From Xanthostigma xanthostigma (Eukaryota; Arthropoda; Insecta; Raphidioptera; Raphidiidae), in contig OY754464.1 of assembly GCA_963575645.1 (NCBI GenBank), positions 9,920,001 through 9,984,000 on the forward strand: a DNA stretch of 64,000 bases, written 5' to 3'. Shown here piece by piece: positions 53,759 to 64,000 of the stretch. The notes beneath the pieces are model-generated. The model saw only the letters and a program-made list of their open reading frames with translations, was not told the origin of the DNA and ran no database searches. The stretch's first letter is position 1, and the number at the start of each line of letters is the position of its first letter. The position numbers and the translations under genes are program-made.

Positions 53759-54765
53759 GATGGAATATTTTTAGAGCAGGAAATGGTTTTCATATAGCGA
53801 AATATGTATTGTTACAATCTAAAGCAATTGTCAAATAAGATTTTCCTGATGAGATAGAGACTTGAAATTTTTAACTTAACTCAGAATTAGATGACAATAC
53901 AAGAAAATGTGGAAATAATAAAAGAAATAAAAACATTTTCAATCTACCACGTTTTTAAAACGAACTAAAAAGTATAAAAATCAGGAAGGTTAAAATCAAT
54001 TATAAAATTCCACCTGGACAGACATACAAGAAAATATCATCCGAACAGACATACAAAAAAACACCACCCGAAAAGAAATACAAGAAGGCGAGTTGATAAA
54101 AACGTGGTAAAAATCAAGTACTTGCAGGCCATTAGGTACATTCTACCAGGAAATGGAGAGACCCCGTAACTATATCTTAATATAGGTAGTACATATTTAT
54201 ATATTATTATTATTATCAATCGTCAGTAATCGAAGTTTATAACACGAAGATGCGATGCTGTTTGAATTGTACATCTGCTTCGAAATGCTTTACTGATTGC
54301 TAGAAAGAGATAAACACATCACTGCTGTCATGAAACTGGGTGTAACTTCAACTTGACATGCACATGAATCATTTCTGTTGATTTAATTATTTAATATCTC
54401 TTCAAAATTAATTTAACTAATTTCAGCTGTAAAACAATGTGCTCTGTACCGACTATAGAAATTGTAAAAATCCGCTGCTACCCTATATGAAATTATTTTT
54501 CCAACTTTTTTTTGTTTTATTTTTATTTTTTCAAAAAACACATTTTAGAATCTGTTTTCCCCCTCTATTTTCAAAACAAGTAGGTATACCTACATCAACT
54601 ATAATTTCTAAAAAACTAGTGGTATTACAGAAATTATGATGTTTTTAACTGCTATAGCGTACAGGATTTAAAGGCAAATAATATTTTCCAAAAATTATAT
54701 TATGAAAGTATCGAGTAGGCTTTCCTGCTCTTTCTTAGTTGCCCACAAACTTGCAAACTGTGAAC
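53759..54765. other. unassigned spacer
   Basis: No gene or repeat boundary recognised. Confidence 0.4.
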
Positions 54766-54939
54766 ATGGCGAGTAAAAGAAAATCTTTGTGTATTGACGA
54801 AAAAGTTTTATTAATACGCGCAATAGAGGCGGGAGAAAAGATAAGTGATGTTGGAAGACGCTTTGGATTAAATACATATTATAGTAAAAACATATTAATG
54901 GATTATTTCTTCTCTCCGTTTAACGGCAACTCTCAATAA
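54766..54939 (+). pseudogene. pogo transposase N-terminal HTH fragment
   Basis: MASKRKSLCIDEKVLLIRAI then EAGEKISDVGRRFGL matches the first helix-turn-helix of CENP-B/pogo DNA-binding domains (K-R-K...L...EK..vI..iE.G.k.sdia..fgl). After about residue 36 the sequence no longer fits the family, and the catalytic domain is absent. Confidence 0.75.
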
Positions 54940-54982
54940 CGCCACAAAGTGCACATTCCCTTGAGTGTCGCTATATAGAGTT

Positions 54983-55410
54983 AATAATAATAATAATAAT
55001 GCGTTTAACGTCTGTTTCTCGACTTTGTCATAGAGACGCCATTTGCACCATTACTATTTTTTTTCTACCACACTTATTTTCTACAATTTTTAAACTTCAA
55101 CTTAATTAATAGCAATGGGCAAATGGAGGAATTTTTAGGAAATTAGGATAAGGTAGTCAAATTTTGAGCATAGGAGTTTAACAGGTAATCGGCCATGGCC
55201 TTGAATAAGGAGCCATCTCGATATTTATCTGGAATTATTGAGGGAAATTATGGAAAAAAACCTTAACAAGATGGCCGGTATAGGAATTACCGTTTTTCGG
55301 CAAGAGGCAGTGGGAAAAACTCCCAGCCACTTCTACCCCTGTCGGGATTCGAACCCGGTACCTCCCGAATGTGAATCTAGTGCTCTTACTGCTACGCCAT
55401 TCCGCTCGGC
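54983..55410 (-). mobile_element. full-length tRNA-derived SINE in pogo remnant
   Basis: GCTATATAGAGTT is duplicated on both sides (54970-54982, 55411-55423). Reverse-strand head with GGGTTCGAATCCCGAC; TTA-type tail on the other side. Younger than the pogo element it interrupts. Confidence 0.9.
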
Positions 55411-55430
55411 GCTATATAGAGTTTCCACTG

Positions 55431-56030
55431 TATATATTTAGAAATTTTTAATCAATATCTATCGGTACCTATATAGGGCTTAACTTTTGTCATTTTTCCT
55501 GTCAGTATAAATTAAAAAAGATCATTCTTATATTTCTTTTATTCTGTTATTGGTTTTATTTTTTTTTACAAAACAGTAATCTCTTTTTCAAGCTGACTTT
55601 CCCTTTTATATATTTGTTTAAAAACAAAGCGACAGTTAAATAAATTGTCGAAACCACTTAGTTTTCCAATTTTTTTCATTTGAAAAGTTCTGCCAGTGAC
55701 AGTAAGCTTTTGCAGCACGCTGCCTGTCGTCCGTATTGATTGTTAAAAAAATGAAAATTGAGTGGACAGCGCAGAAGGCTGATACACATTGTGCTGCGTA
55801 ACTGCCATTCAATCAAGTGGAAATATATGGCCAATCGTTGCCTGGACACACAAGATACACGTTTGTCTGATCCTTTGTTAAATTGGGATAGCGCTTTCTC
55901 TGTAGTACTCCTGGCTGTTCTCCGAAAATCCATCCGCTTCTTTATAAGTTTCTCTTATATACTGTAAAATATAAAGTTGACACAAATAATAGGCATGATG
56001 ACAGATTTTGAAATCTCGTTCTATAATGTA
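55431..56030. other. unassigned spacer
   Basis: Overlapping opposed frames around 55676-56111 show no family pattern. Confidence 0.4.
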
Positions 56031-56674
56031 TCGTTGCGCGCTCCCTGTTGGGACGACTATGGATTCTGTAGAATCTTCTAGCAACAACAACAATGGAAAA
56101 CAGGTAGCCAAGAAAACCCGACCTTCTTAGAATTGCCTGGAGAAGCTAATACATGTAAAAAAAGTTGAGTAGCTTCTAGAACATTCGACAGGCGGGGGAC
56201 GAAGCTATAAAATGCGAGCGGAGTGGTCAGTCAGTCAGTTGGTTAGTTGCAGCACGTACGTACAGTGGATTACAGACAAGTGTGAAATAAATTGTTCAGT
56301 CGGTACAGCAAGGCCGAAGTAACTGCTAAGATAGAAGATAAATGAGCTGTGTAAACCATTGAGTGCAATTATATAAATCTGGTTTTACATAAAGAGCTTC
56401 TGTGTTGTAAATAATCGTGTGTATATAGTTAATAGACAAGTGTGCTAATAAACTTTGGTGTGTTCCCGTATTGTAAATATTTAGTGTACATAATTAGTGA
56501 CTTTATATTCTTTTGTTACTTAGTCTTCTATTTTATTATTTAGAACTATCGTTATTTTGTTTCCGTTAACGTTATTATTACTGTTAGTTAAAGAAGTACT
56601 TTTTCGTTTGTGTGTTTAACTGTTTTGTTAAACGTTTATTACTGTAAATAAATAATTTCCACCACGAACTAGAA
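56031..56674 (+). mobile_element. LTR, gypsy-like, near complete
   Basis: Same family as 18187-18765. Promoter parts are visible: TATAAAA near 56204 and an insect-type initiator TCAGTCAGT about 25 bp on, plus AATAAA signals. No internal region on either side, so a solo LTR fossil. Confidence 0.75.
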
Positions 56675-56867
56675 GTATCTACACGTCTACTATTTCCGAA
56701 AAAAACATTATTTCAGCAATAAAATTGTAAATTATTGCGTTTTTATTTTTGTATTTTGAACTAATCGTGAAAACGCTTGTGACGCCACGCCTTAGTGACA
56801 GCTGACATTAGATGTTGTATTTATGGGTATATAGAGCTATGGTTCAAAGGTATTTCTTAGAAAGGTA

Positions 56868-57000
56868 TGTACATTTACTTAATGATATGATTTATAATAA
56901 GTATTTTCTAAAAAATAGGTAGGTACTTAGTAGTAAAAATAGTATGGTTTTCTTTAGTTACAAGTTAACTAACCTCAAAAATGACATAAAATATCACAAA
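56868..57000 (+). repeat. interspersed repeat T, copy 2
   Basis: GATATGATTTATAATAAG, CTTAGTAGTAAAAATAGTAT and AAGTTAACTAACCTCAAAAA are the reverse complement of 42510-42640. Confidence 0.6.
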
Positions 57001-57136
57001 AAACTAATAAAAAACAAACCAACTTATAAAATGATTCAGACGTGAATGATCACAACAAAAATTTATGATTATGTACTCTTTGATTTAAGAAGGCGTGACG
57101 TCATTCGGTTTTCAGTCAACATGGCCGATTGCGGTA

Positions 57137-57640
57137 TTTTTAACCGACTTCAACAAAAAGGAGGAGGTTCTATGTTCGTCTGTATATTTTTTTTAATTTT
57201 TTTTATGTAGGTACGTTCACCGATTTCTCCGTCAATTATGGACCGATTTTCATTTTTTTTTTTTACTCGAAAGAGTGCACCTCAGAGGTGGTCCCATCGG
57301 AACCAAGTCAGGATCTGATGGCGGAATCCAGAGAAATCGAGGGAAACTCTCAAATTTCAAAGGCACGCATAATGTTTTTTATGTATGTTCACCGATTTTT
57401 AGTGTTAGATTAACACTAAAAAGAGAAAAATAAAATATTTTTAACAAAAAAATTGAACCGACTTCACACTAAAAAGTAAAAAATAATTGCGTGTTGAAAT
57501 GTTTTGGAGTCGGTGTAGTTCTCGGAATAGATTTCATTTTGGCTGTTACCGACTCCAAAACATTTCAATACGCAATTATTTTTTACTTTTTAGAGTGAAG
57601 TCGGTTCAATTTTTTTGTTAAAAATATTTTATATAGTTTT
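57137..57640 (+). mobile_element. SB snapback element, copy 3, loop inverted
   Basis: AACCGACTTCAACAAAAAGG start, GAAGTCGGTTCAATTTT end. Hairpin arms of about 85 bp (57433-57518 and 57548-57630) with two mismatches. The loop begins AGTTCTCGGAATAGAT, the reverse complement of the loop in copy 1. Confidence 0.85.
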
Positions 57641-58362
57641 ATTTTATTACAAATCTTATTAAAACCAATGTTTATATTAACACTGGGTCATTTTTTAGAA
57701 TCGTTTCAACATATATTTTTCTCTATTAAAAATTAAGGTCGAAGATACAGAAATGTTGGAAACCATTGCAGTAAATATGAGAAATGTAGCTCTTGATTAT
57801 TTCGTTACCGAACTTAAATCTAACCGGGTGAATTCAGAGCTGAAAGCTATTATAGGAGTAAATATACTCAAGTAAAACTGTTTGTATGCATAATTTTTAA
57901 TAATAATATGATTCGTCTACTGTATAAAAAACAACTGCTATATAGATGTTGTTGACTGGGGAATATAGAAAATTGAAACTTGTGTACTCGTATAATATAT
58001 GAGATTGGTACAGCCACAGTTAAGTTGCAAACAAAATCCGACTTCTGTTTGGTTTTCAACTTACGTCTCTGAAATAATGTTTACACAGCGATATTGCCAA
58101 TGTCTGGCTGTGCAGACCTGAGAAATTGTTTTTGAAAGTTTCTTTTTCAATCATATCCACGCGCGTTCTGATCTCGGATCTGTCAACAATGTTTGATACA
58201 ATTATCAAATATTCAAATGAGTTATTTGTTATGTAGTGCCTTGCTTTTCCCTTACGTATTAAATTAACGGCCCGGTCCGGATTCGTCCGGATTTGTACAT
58301 ATTAAAGATAAAATGTTCAATTGGATAAAGATTAATACTTACTTTTATTTCAACTAATAATA
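57641..58362. other. unassigned, with HQ 3' tip at 58265-58310
   Basis: AACGGCCCGGTCCGGATTCG near 58266 is the reverse-strand 3' tip of an HQ element. Otherwise no gene. Confidence 0.45.
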
Positions 58363-59260
58363 GTATATTGTGCGACTAGTGAGAGAAGGAGAAGATTCAT
58401 GAGCGTGAAATTTGCCGCACGAGCTTAGCGAGTGCGGTAACACGCGAGTGGAATATTCTCCTTCGACCAATGGTCGTACATAATATTTTATTCAAATAGC
58501 ACGAGTAATATGTAATCGGGGCCCTGATAAAAGAGCGAAAAATAATAAATCATTTCATTGATTGACGTATCCACCGCCCTCGATACACACAAGATGGCCC
58601 TGACTTTCGCTGAATTGCGATGCTGTTTTCATATATACAAAACGCTACCGCGTTCCTATTGGTCCAGAAACTATGCAGTTATTATTCATTATTGTACGCT
58701 TCCGCTCGCTACTGCGTTCCTATTGGTCCAGAAACTATGCAGTTATTATTCATTATTGTACGCTTCCGCTCGCTACCGCGTTCCTATTGGTCCAGAAACT
58801 ATGCAGTTATTATTCATTATTGTACGCTTCCGCTCGCTATTGCGTTCCTATTGGTCCAGAAAATTTATTATCGTACAGTACGGCTCATTATTAGCACTCT
58901 ACGCGTCAACATGAAGTAATTTATTATTTCTCCCGAGTTTAGTAGGGCCCCGAAATTATATATTACTCACGCGTGTTGAATAATAGTATATTGTGCGACT
59001 AGTGAGAGAAGGAGAAGATTCCATGAGCGTGAAATTTGCCACACAAGCGTAGCGAGTGCGGTAACACGCGAGTTGAATATTCCCCTTCGATCAATAGTCG
59101 CACATAATACTTAATTCAACTAGCACGAGTAATATGTAATCGGGACCCTGATAAAAGAGGGAGAAATAATAAATTACTTCATGTTGACGCGTAGAGTGCG
59201 AATAATGAGCCGAAACTGCACGGTAATATATTGCTGCATAGTTTCTGGACCAATAAGAAC
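58363..59260. mobile_element. fold-back element with duplicated ends
   Basis: The block ATTGTGCGACTAGTGAGAG...GAATATTCTCCTTCGA (58365-58470) recurs at 58987-59093, and AACATGAAGTAATTTATTAT at 58909 returns inverted at 59165-59185. Between them lies the 64-bp tandem array. Probably two inverted copies of one element. Confidence 0.6.
58640..58865 (+). repeat. 64-bp tandem repeat, ~3.5 units
   Basis: GCGTTCCTATTGGTCCAGAA starts at about 58650, 58714, 58778 and 58842, a 64-bp step. Each unit has ATTGG, an inverted CCAAT box. Since 64 is not a multiple of three, the same peptide appears in all three frames, a sign of repeat rather than gene. Confidence 0.9.
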
Positions 59261-59789
59261 GCGGCAAACTTTTGCGTTATGTTTCGCATCTTCTGGTTCT
59301 GCTGCAGAAGTGCCATGTGTATAGAGAATGCATCTGTGTTAAATATGATCCGATGAGCCGTCAGGTCAGAAAGAAGTGGGTCGACTCCCACGAATTTTCT
59401 GGCGGAGTCGAGTCTCTGAACCGGTTAAGAACAGAGCTACTCAACCCTAGATACTATTTTCTAGCGGCTACGGAACCCTAAAAATTATGATTTGATAGGG
59501 AATACCGATAAAAATATTTTGTGGTTAATCACTATAAATGTTTTATCCGTTCATTCCCGGAAGATATCCTTAGTTTTATTTATTTCAAATATAGAACAAC
59601 CACTGATGCAAGTTTTCATTACCTACAATAAACAGAGCATTGTCATTTGTCTCGCTCTTTACCATTCAAAGGGAGTGTCAATATAACCGCCAATCACTGT
59701 ACGGCTGTTTTCATATTGACACCGTTCAATCGGTAAACGTCACCGAATGGTGTATTTCATGTACATATTAAGATAATCTGTATCTACTA
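59261..59789. other. unassigned spacer
   Basis: No gene recognised. Confidence 0.4.
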
Positions 59790-60370
59790 TAGTGATGTGT
59801 CACTCCTGAGCGAGTCGTTCATAATGGATGACTCCTTTCTCGGAGCGGAGTGAGTCACTCTTTTTTTGTGAATGACTCACTTCGAGATTGCTCTGTGCTG
59901 TGCTGAGCTATTCTGTACTGTTGCATTCGCACATTTACAAAGCGCACACAGCACAGACCACAGAGGCACTAGTGAATTTTGCACGTACGGAATTATCTTT
60001 GCTGAGTCATTTAATGTTGAATGACACACTGTAATTGTAATAGTACTAAGCTTACAGTGACTTAAATCATTCACATTGACGTCGTTGACAAAGATATAAT
60101 ATTGTAACAATGAACATTATTATTGTTAAGCTTTTATTATACTTTATAGTTTTATCCGAAATGCGAATAATAGATTAAGAACAGAATCATATTAAAATGA
60201 ACTCAGTGCTAAGTGTGTGTATTGTGCTGTGTATTGTGCAATGCTACATGACTCCTGACCATGTATGATGACAGTTTACATCTCTGAACTACTCGCTCTG
60301 AGCGACTCTTTTTAGTGTGCGGAGCGCACGGAGCCAGCTCCCAATAAAGAGTCATGTGGACACATGACTA
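59790..60370 (+). mobile_element. hAT-1 MITE inserted at an HT tip
   Basis: TAGTGATGTGTCACTCC left, GTGGACACATGACTA right. Flanks share TATCTAC but not a full 8-mer. The following element starts at once, so the MITE sits at or in the 5' tip of the HT copy at 60374. Confidence 0.85.
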
Positions 60371-60373
60371 ATA

Positions 60374-60672
60374 TCTACACAAATATATAAGTAAAACTGA
60401 AGAGTTTGCTTGTTTGTTTGTTTGGTTGAACACGCTAATCTCAGGAACTACTGGTTCGAATTGAATTTTTTTTTGTTGGATAGTCCATTTATCAAGGAAG
60501 GCTATAGGCTATATAATATCACGCTACGACCAATAGGAGCGGAACATCAATGAAAAACGTTGCAAAATGTAACTTAAAATTTATCCATCCGACAAAAACT
60601 TTTGAACGGTAACTCCGATCATCATGAAATTTGGACACAACGTTCATTGCGGTAAACTAAGAGGAACGTCTT
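60374..60672 (+). mobile_element. HT element, 3' truncated, no tRNA module
   Basis: TCTACACAAATATATAAG, AACACGCTAATCTCAGGAAC, ATCACGCTACGACCAATAGG, GGTAACTCCGATCATCATG, then lost after GCGGTAAACTAAGAGG. Confidence 0.7.
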
Positions 60673-61010
60673 TACTAACACTAAAAATGTAAATTAAATA
60701 ACGACAAACAAGTGAATAACCGTTTATTTTTATGATAGATAATTGTTATGATATTTTTCCGTGTCACGATAAATTCATTTCTTAGTTTTCTGTATCAAAT
60801 ACATTTTCAATGTGTAGCCGTGTCCAACAGGAAAAGTAAATTGATGTAAAAATTGGACAAAGCTTCATCGAATGCGAGGAACACTGTTAATAAAAGACGT
60901 CTCGTTCCCTCGGGATTCGTCTTTTATTATAGATGGAACGGGAATTTTTCCAATGTCATTTATTATTTGCAATAATAAGAACTTGTTCGTATGATTGATG
61001 AAGTGTTATA
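60673..61010. other. unassigned spacer
   Basis: No gene recognised. Confidence 0.4.
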
Positions 61011-61150
61011 CAGGATGATTTTTAAGTTGATTCTTTTTTTAACAGCGTGTAGAAATCAAATGGACGAACAAATATTTTAAGCAACTTTTTTATCAAAACT
61101 CAAAAATAAAAGAGTAGCAGCCGTTCAAACTTTAATTAAATTTTATATCA

Positions 61151-61396
61151 TTAATTCAAAAGCCCGGTTAACACACGCGAAGAAATGGTAGCACGAATCG
61201 GAAATGCATCCCAAATAATTCGCGGAAGGCCCTTATCGCTACTACAAGCATCTTTGTGTCCAACAAAACGGGGACAACTTGGAACAATTTCTGTGAATAC
61301 TTGATAATGACATAACATATTTTCATAGTGACATAGCATAACGCCAGGACCGACCTCAAGATTTAATAAAACTTTGAAAACCCGTTTCTCTTTCAT
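61151..61396 (-). pseudogene. unrecognised frame inside inverted-repeat element
   Basis: The reverse strand reads MKEKRVFKVLLNLEVGPGVM ... PSCPRFVGHKDACSSDKGLP and RIIWDAFPIRATISSRVLTG, 81 residues. It fills the space between the inner arms. I know no domain like it; it may be a transposase piece or chance. Confidence 0.3.
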
Positions 61397-61430
61397 TTTT
61401 GAGTTTCGATAAAAAAGTTACTTAAAATAT

Positions 61431-61751
61431 AATAATAATAATAATGCGTTTAACGTTCGTTTCTCGACTTTATGTCATAACAGACGCCGTTCACACCATT
61501 ACTATTTTTTTTCTACCACACTTCCCGTTATTTTCTACAATTTTTAAACTTCAACTTAATTAATAGCAATGGGCGAATGAAGGAATTTTTAGGAAATTAA
61601 GATAAGGTAGGTAAATTTTGAGAATAGGAGCTTGACAGGCAATCGGCCATGGCCTTGAATATGGAACCATCTCGATATTTATCTGGAATTGTTGAGGTAA
61701 ACCATGGAAAACCTCGACAAGATGGCCGGTACAGGAATTACCGTTTCTCGG
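61431..61751 (-). mobile_element. 5'-truncated SINE with duplication
   Basis: TAAAATAT on both sides (61423-61430, 61752-61759). TTA-type tail and body are present, but the copy stops at CCGTTTCTCGG, before the tRNA head. A target duplication at a truncated end suggests incomplete reverse transcription at insertion. Confidence 0.85.
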
Positions 61752-61822
61752 TAAAATATTTTTTGATTTCTACACGCTGTTAAAAAAGAAGAATCAACTT
61801 AAAAATCTTCCTGTATATATTT

Positions 61823-62236
61823 TTTCCGTCACTGTCCTTTTGAATAAGGCATTCCTTTACAATTTTCTCAGCGCTTAATCACCTCGACGTACTTTAATTT
61901 AAAAGGCCTGTTTTGTAAGACATGTGACGATTCTGAGTTGTTAATCTAAACGCTTACATTATATGTGTGTAGCCTGCGGTTTTGCATTTAAAACTTATCT
62001 TCCTTGCAGCCTAGCCACGAATGAAGCGTGCCCTTTTATTTTTTTATTCAGACAACGTTTTCCTAGTCCATAGATACCATCCTAGATACCATCTACAGTG
62101 TAGATGGTATCTATAGAGCAAAATAAATATATATAAACCCGATCCTGTAGATTCTACAGGATCGGGTTTATCCGTGTACAAGTGTCCGCCAGACGCAGTT
62201 GAAGTTCAAATATTCAAAGTTGCATCTTTCTTGTAT
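61823..62236. other. unassigned, two perfect palindromes at 62083-62170
   Basis: TAGATACCATCTACA / TGTAGATGGTATCTA (62083-62097, 62099-62113) and TAAACCCGATCCTGTAGA with its inverse (62134-62151, 62153-62170), each with a single-base centre. No gene. Confidence 0.7.
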
Positions 62237-62579
62237 ACTAGCGGTCCCGCCCGGTTTCACCCGAGTGCAAAAGAACGAATGGGGGGGCATGAGCACGCAC
62301 GTTCATCTCAGTTTACCGAGATAAATGTTGTGTTCAAATTTCATGAGGATCGGAGTTACCGTTCAAAAGTTTTTGTCGGACGGACAAATTTTGAGTTACA
62401 TTTTTTAATTGATGCTCCGCTCCGATTGGTCGTAGCGTGATATTATATAGCCTATAGCCTTCCTCGATAAATCGACTATCCAACAAAAAATTGTTTTTTC
62501 AATTAGAATCAGTAGTTCCTGAGATTAGCGCGTCCAACCAAACAAACAAACAAACTCTTCAGCTTTATATACTAGTATA
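62237..62579 (-). mobile_element. HT element, short form without tRNA
   Basis: ACTAGCGGTCCCGCCCGG at the 3' tip to CTCTTCAGCTTTATATACT at the 5' end. Joins the 5' and 3' HT blocks directly, about 340 bp. Confidence 0.75.
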
Positions 62580-62820
62580 TACCCGAGTGCAGCGATAGAT
62601 ATGGTTCTGCAAAATGTATTTCGTTTGCGGCCCGGCGTCTGAACTAAATAGCTTTGAGCAAATTCTACCAGATTTACTTCTAAACTAATAGCTTTGAGCA
62701 AATCCTATCAGATGTCGCTACTTGGTACTAAAACAGTTTTTTTTTGTCCGCTTCTGAACTAATAGCTTTGAGTAAATTCTATCAGATGTCGCTACCTGGT
62801 ACTTTAGACAAAACACGTTC
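62580..62820 (-). mobile_element. repeat P, copy 3
   Basis: GCGATAGATATGGTTCTGC, TTGCGGCCCGGCGTCTGAAC, then three GAACTAATAGCTTTGAGC units with ATCAGATGTCGCTAC. Abuts the HT copy. Confidence 0.65.
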
Positions 62821-63178
62821 AATATTCATGAATTTTTCTTCTGAAAGAAAAAAAATAGGTAAAACTTCACGACGACATCGTTGTAACATTATTGGCTTAT
62901 TCTGTTAAAGAACCCACATTTTTAAAAGACTTTCGCTGTCCTAGTACGTGCCTTGTAATCAACTTTTCGCGTATTTGTGGAATGCCCTACTAACTATAGT
63001 ATACTTTTATGTTTTTTCTTGTGTTTGAGACTGCTGATACAGTCTGATCACGTGAATGAATACATTATAAACTCTTAGATGATATAGCAAAGAAAAAAAG
63101 AAGGAAAAGTTCACAAGAAAACTCTTGTAAGTTTTCTTGAACTGGACGGTGTAGTTGCAGATAGTATCGTGTGTGTAA
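62821..63178. other. unassigned spacer
   Basis: No gene recognised. Confidence 0.4.
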
Positions 63179-63959
63179 AGGCCGCTGCACACGAGGCTAG
63201 ATTCACTGCTAGATTGTTTGCTAGATTTTCCTACTAGTTTTCTAGCGCTGGTTTTCTTGATTGCTGCTAAGTAGAGCTGTAACAAACCGTATGTATTCGT
63301 TACTGAGTAACGGCTACATCGTCTGACTCGAAGTAACGAACCGTTACTTACAAATTCATTTCGTTACTCGCATTTGTCGTATCCATGTCAATTCGACTCG
63401 TTTGATGAGGTTGTACGTTATACGAACGAAGTCATACCGTATCACGTATGCGACGCGCCTCGATGCGATGATACATGCGTGATGCTGTTAGTACGCGATT
63501 GTATGTCGTATGAAAAGTAACGAGTAACGTAACGGTACGAAAGTAACGGGTACTGGTTCTTTAACTAACGAATACATACGGGTACGGAATTTCTCGTTAC
63601 TTTTACAGTTCTACTGCTAAGTGCTCGCTTCACTCGAGACTATTTTTCAAGCTTGATTTGTGGATAGATCTGGTGCGCGCGCAGTGACAGTTCGAATATA
63701 AACACAGAGCAAAACGTGTCTGCTGTCTCACTGTGAACAGAATGCGACACCATGTTGGTTTGTGGGTGTTTGTTCAAGTGCCCACGTGGCAAGATACTGC
63801 TTGGTTCTAGGTCATACCTAGCAGCAAATCTCGCAGGGAAAATAGCCCTTGTTCTAATTTTAAAACCTATTTTGTGAGGTAGCAGGCCAGTCCGCAGTGA
63901 CGTCATTTCTAGCTTCGTACCCAGCCTACCGGCTAGCAGAACTCCTAGTGCAGCGACCT
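63179..63959 (-). mobile_element. Harbinger-type MITE, whole, with nested hAT MITE
   Basis: AGGCCGCTGCACACGAGGC and GTGCAGCGACCT termini, flanked by TAA (63176-63178, 63960-63962). Body as in 25508-25932 (GGTGCGCGCGCAGTGACAG, GTGGCAAGATACTGC, CAGTGACGTCATTTCTAGC). Length without the insert is about 430 bp. Confidence 0.9.
63272..63613. mobile_element. hAT MITE nested in Harbinger MITE
   Basis: TAGAGCTGTAACAAACC and TTTTACAGTTCTA are inverted tips; CTGCTAAG is duplicated exactly (63264-63271, 63614-63621). Inner GTATGTATTCGTTACTGAG and TAACGAATACATACG also pair, so the ends form an extended hairpin. 342 bp, non-coding. Confidence 0.95.
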
Positions 63960-64000
63960 TAAGCTAGTCTCGTAAGGGTTGGAAAAGTTGTAGCCTGTGG

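Larger units (their letters stand above)
54766..55430 (+). mobile_element. pogo/Tigger-like element remnant split by a SINE
   Basis: Transposase N-terminus at 54766, then, after the SINE, the right terminus TATATAGAGTTTCCACTG followed by TA (55431-55432). The left terminus is missing. CTCTCAATAACG and GAGTGTCGCTATATAGAG are the subterminal blocks. Confidence 0.7.
61011..61822. mobile_element. inverted-repeat element holding a SINE
   Basis: ATACAGGATGATTTTTAAG...AACAGCGTGTAGAAATCAAA (61013-61060) returns inverted at about 61762-61820 (TTTGATTTCTACACGCTGTT...CTTCCTGTAT); further inside, CAACTTTTTTATCAAAACTC pairs with GAGTTTCGATAAAAAAGTTA. A DNA transposon derivative is likely, but the superfamily is unclear. 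Confidence 0.65.

Noticed and set aside
58558-58919. Three overlapping frames with the same SYWSRNYAVIIHYC peptide
   Set aside because: The 64-bp repeat shifts by one frame per unit, so the same peptide appears in all frames. That is a repeat signature, not coding.

Overview
This is a repeat-dominated, AT-rich stretch of an arthropod nuclear genome, most likely an insect and probably a moth or butterfly. That guess rests on remembered family resemblance: the 'ACCGACTTC...GGAGGAGGTTCT' element, Helitron-like elements that begin TCTATACTAATAT and end CTAGT, and CAGCGTTGCCAG hAT MITEs. No marker gene fixes the order. There is no bacterial, organellar or viral gene layout, and most short open frames are chance.

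The only piece I would defend as a host gene is one GC-rich exon at 3979-4216 (+). It carries the first half of a WW domain and stops at a GTGAGT donor inside the codon of the conserved WW asparagine. The rest of that gene is not visible here. Everything else is transposable elements, their nests, and tandem repeats.

Main families. (1) A ~530-630 bp hAT MITE, 'hAT-1', in six copies (1-456, 3029-3832, 10951-11442, 35307-35835, 41637-42264, 59790-60370), two with perfect 8-bp target duplications. (2) A snapback element, 'SB' (3090, 19764, 57137), ending in a hairpin with arms up to 85 bp. (3) Three Helitron-like families: HT, which in three copies carries a tRNA-Lys-like module in its middle (5758, 26838, 42946; shorter copies at 45731, 60374, 62237); HQ (18769, 36101, 40159, 58265); and HM (38248, 39474). 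(4) PIF/Harbinger MITEs with TAA duplications (25508, 27802, 44291, 44410, 63179), including one inserted into its own family. (5) A tRNA-derived SINE (10751, 20441, 53344, 54983, 61431). (6) 5'-truncated LINEs (13420, 15186, 16906, 22150, 30412). (7) pogo/Tigger fragments (470, 54766). (8) Solo or partial LTRs of one gypsy-like family (11949, 18187, 18909, 28526, 56031).

The structural centre is 28940-34600. A ~123-bp tandem array is followed by a small AATT-targeting element and then by about 26 copies of a 120-bp satellite split by a LINE. One more ~123-bp unit follows. Each typical 120-bp unit holds a TGACGTCA palindrome and two GCCAT motifs. Because 120 is divisible by three, the array stays open in one frame, but I do not regard it as a gene.

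Many insertions can be resolved within the window itself. Two HM copies give an occupied and an empty site for the AATT element, and two copies of another repeat do the same for a MITE at 4306-4923. Target duplications give relative ages for hAT-in-Harbinger, SINE-in-pogo, LINE-in-satellite and Harbinger-in-Harbinger nests.
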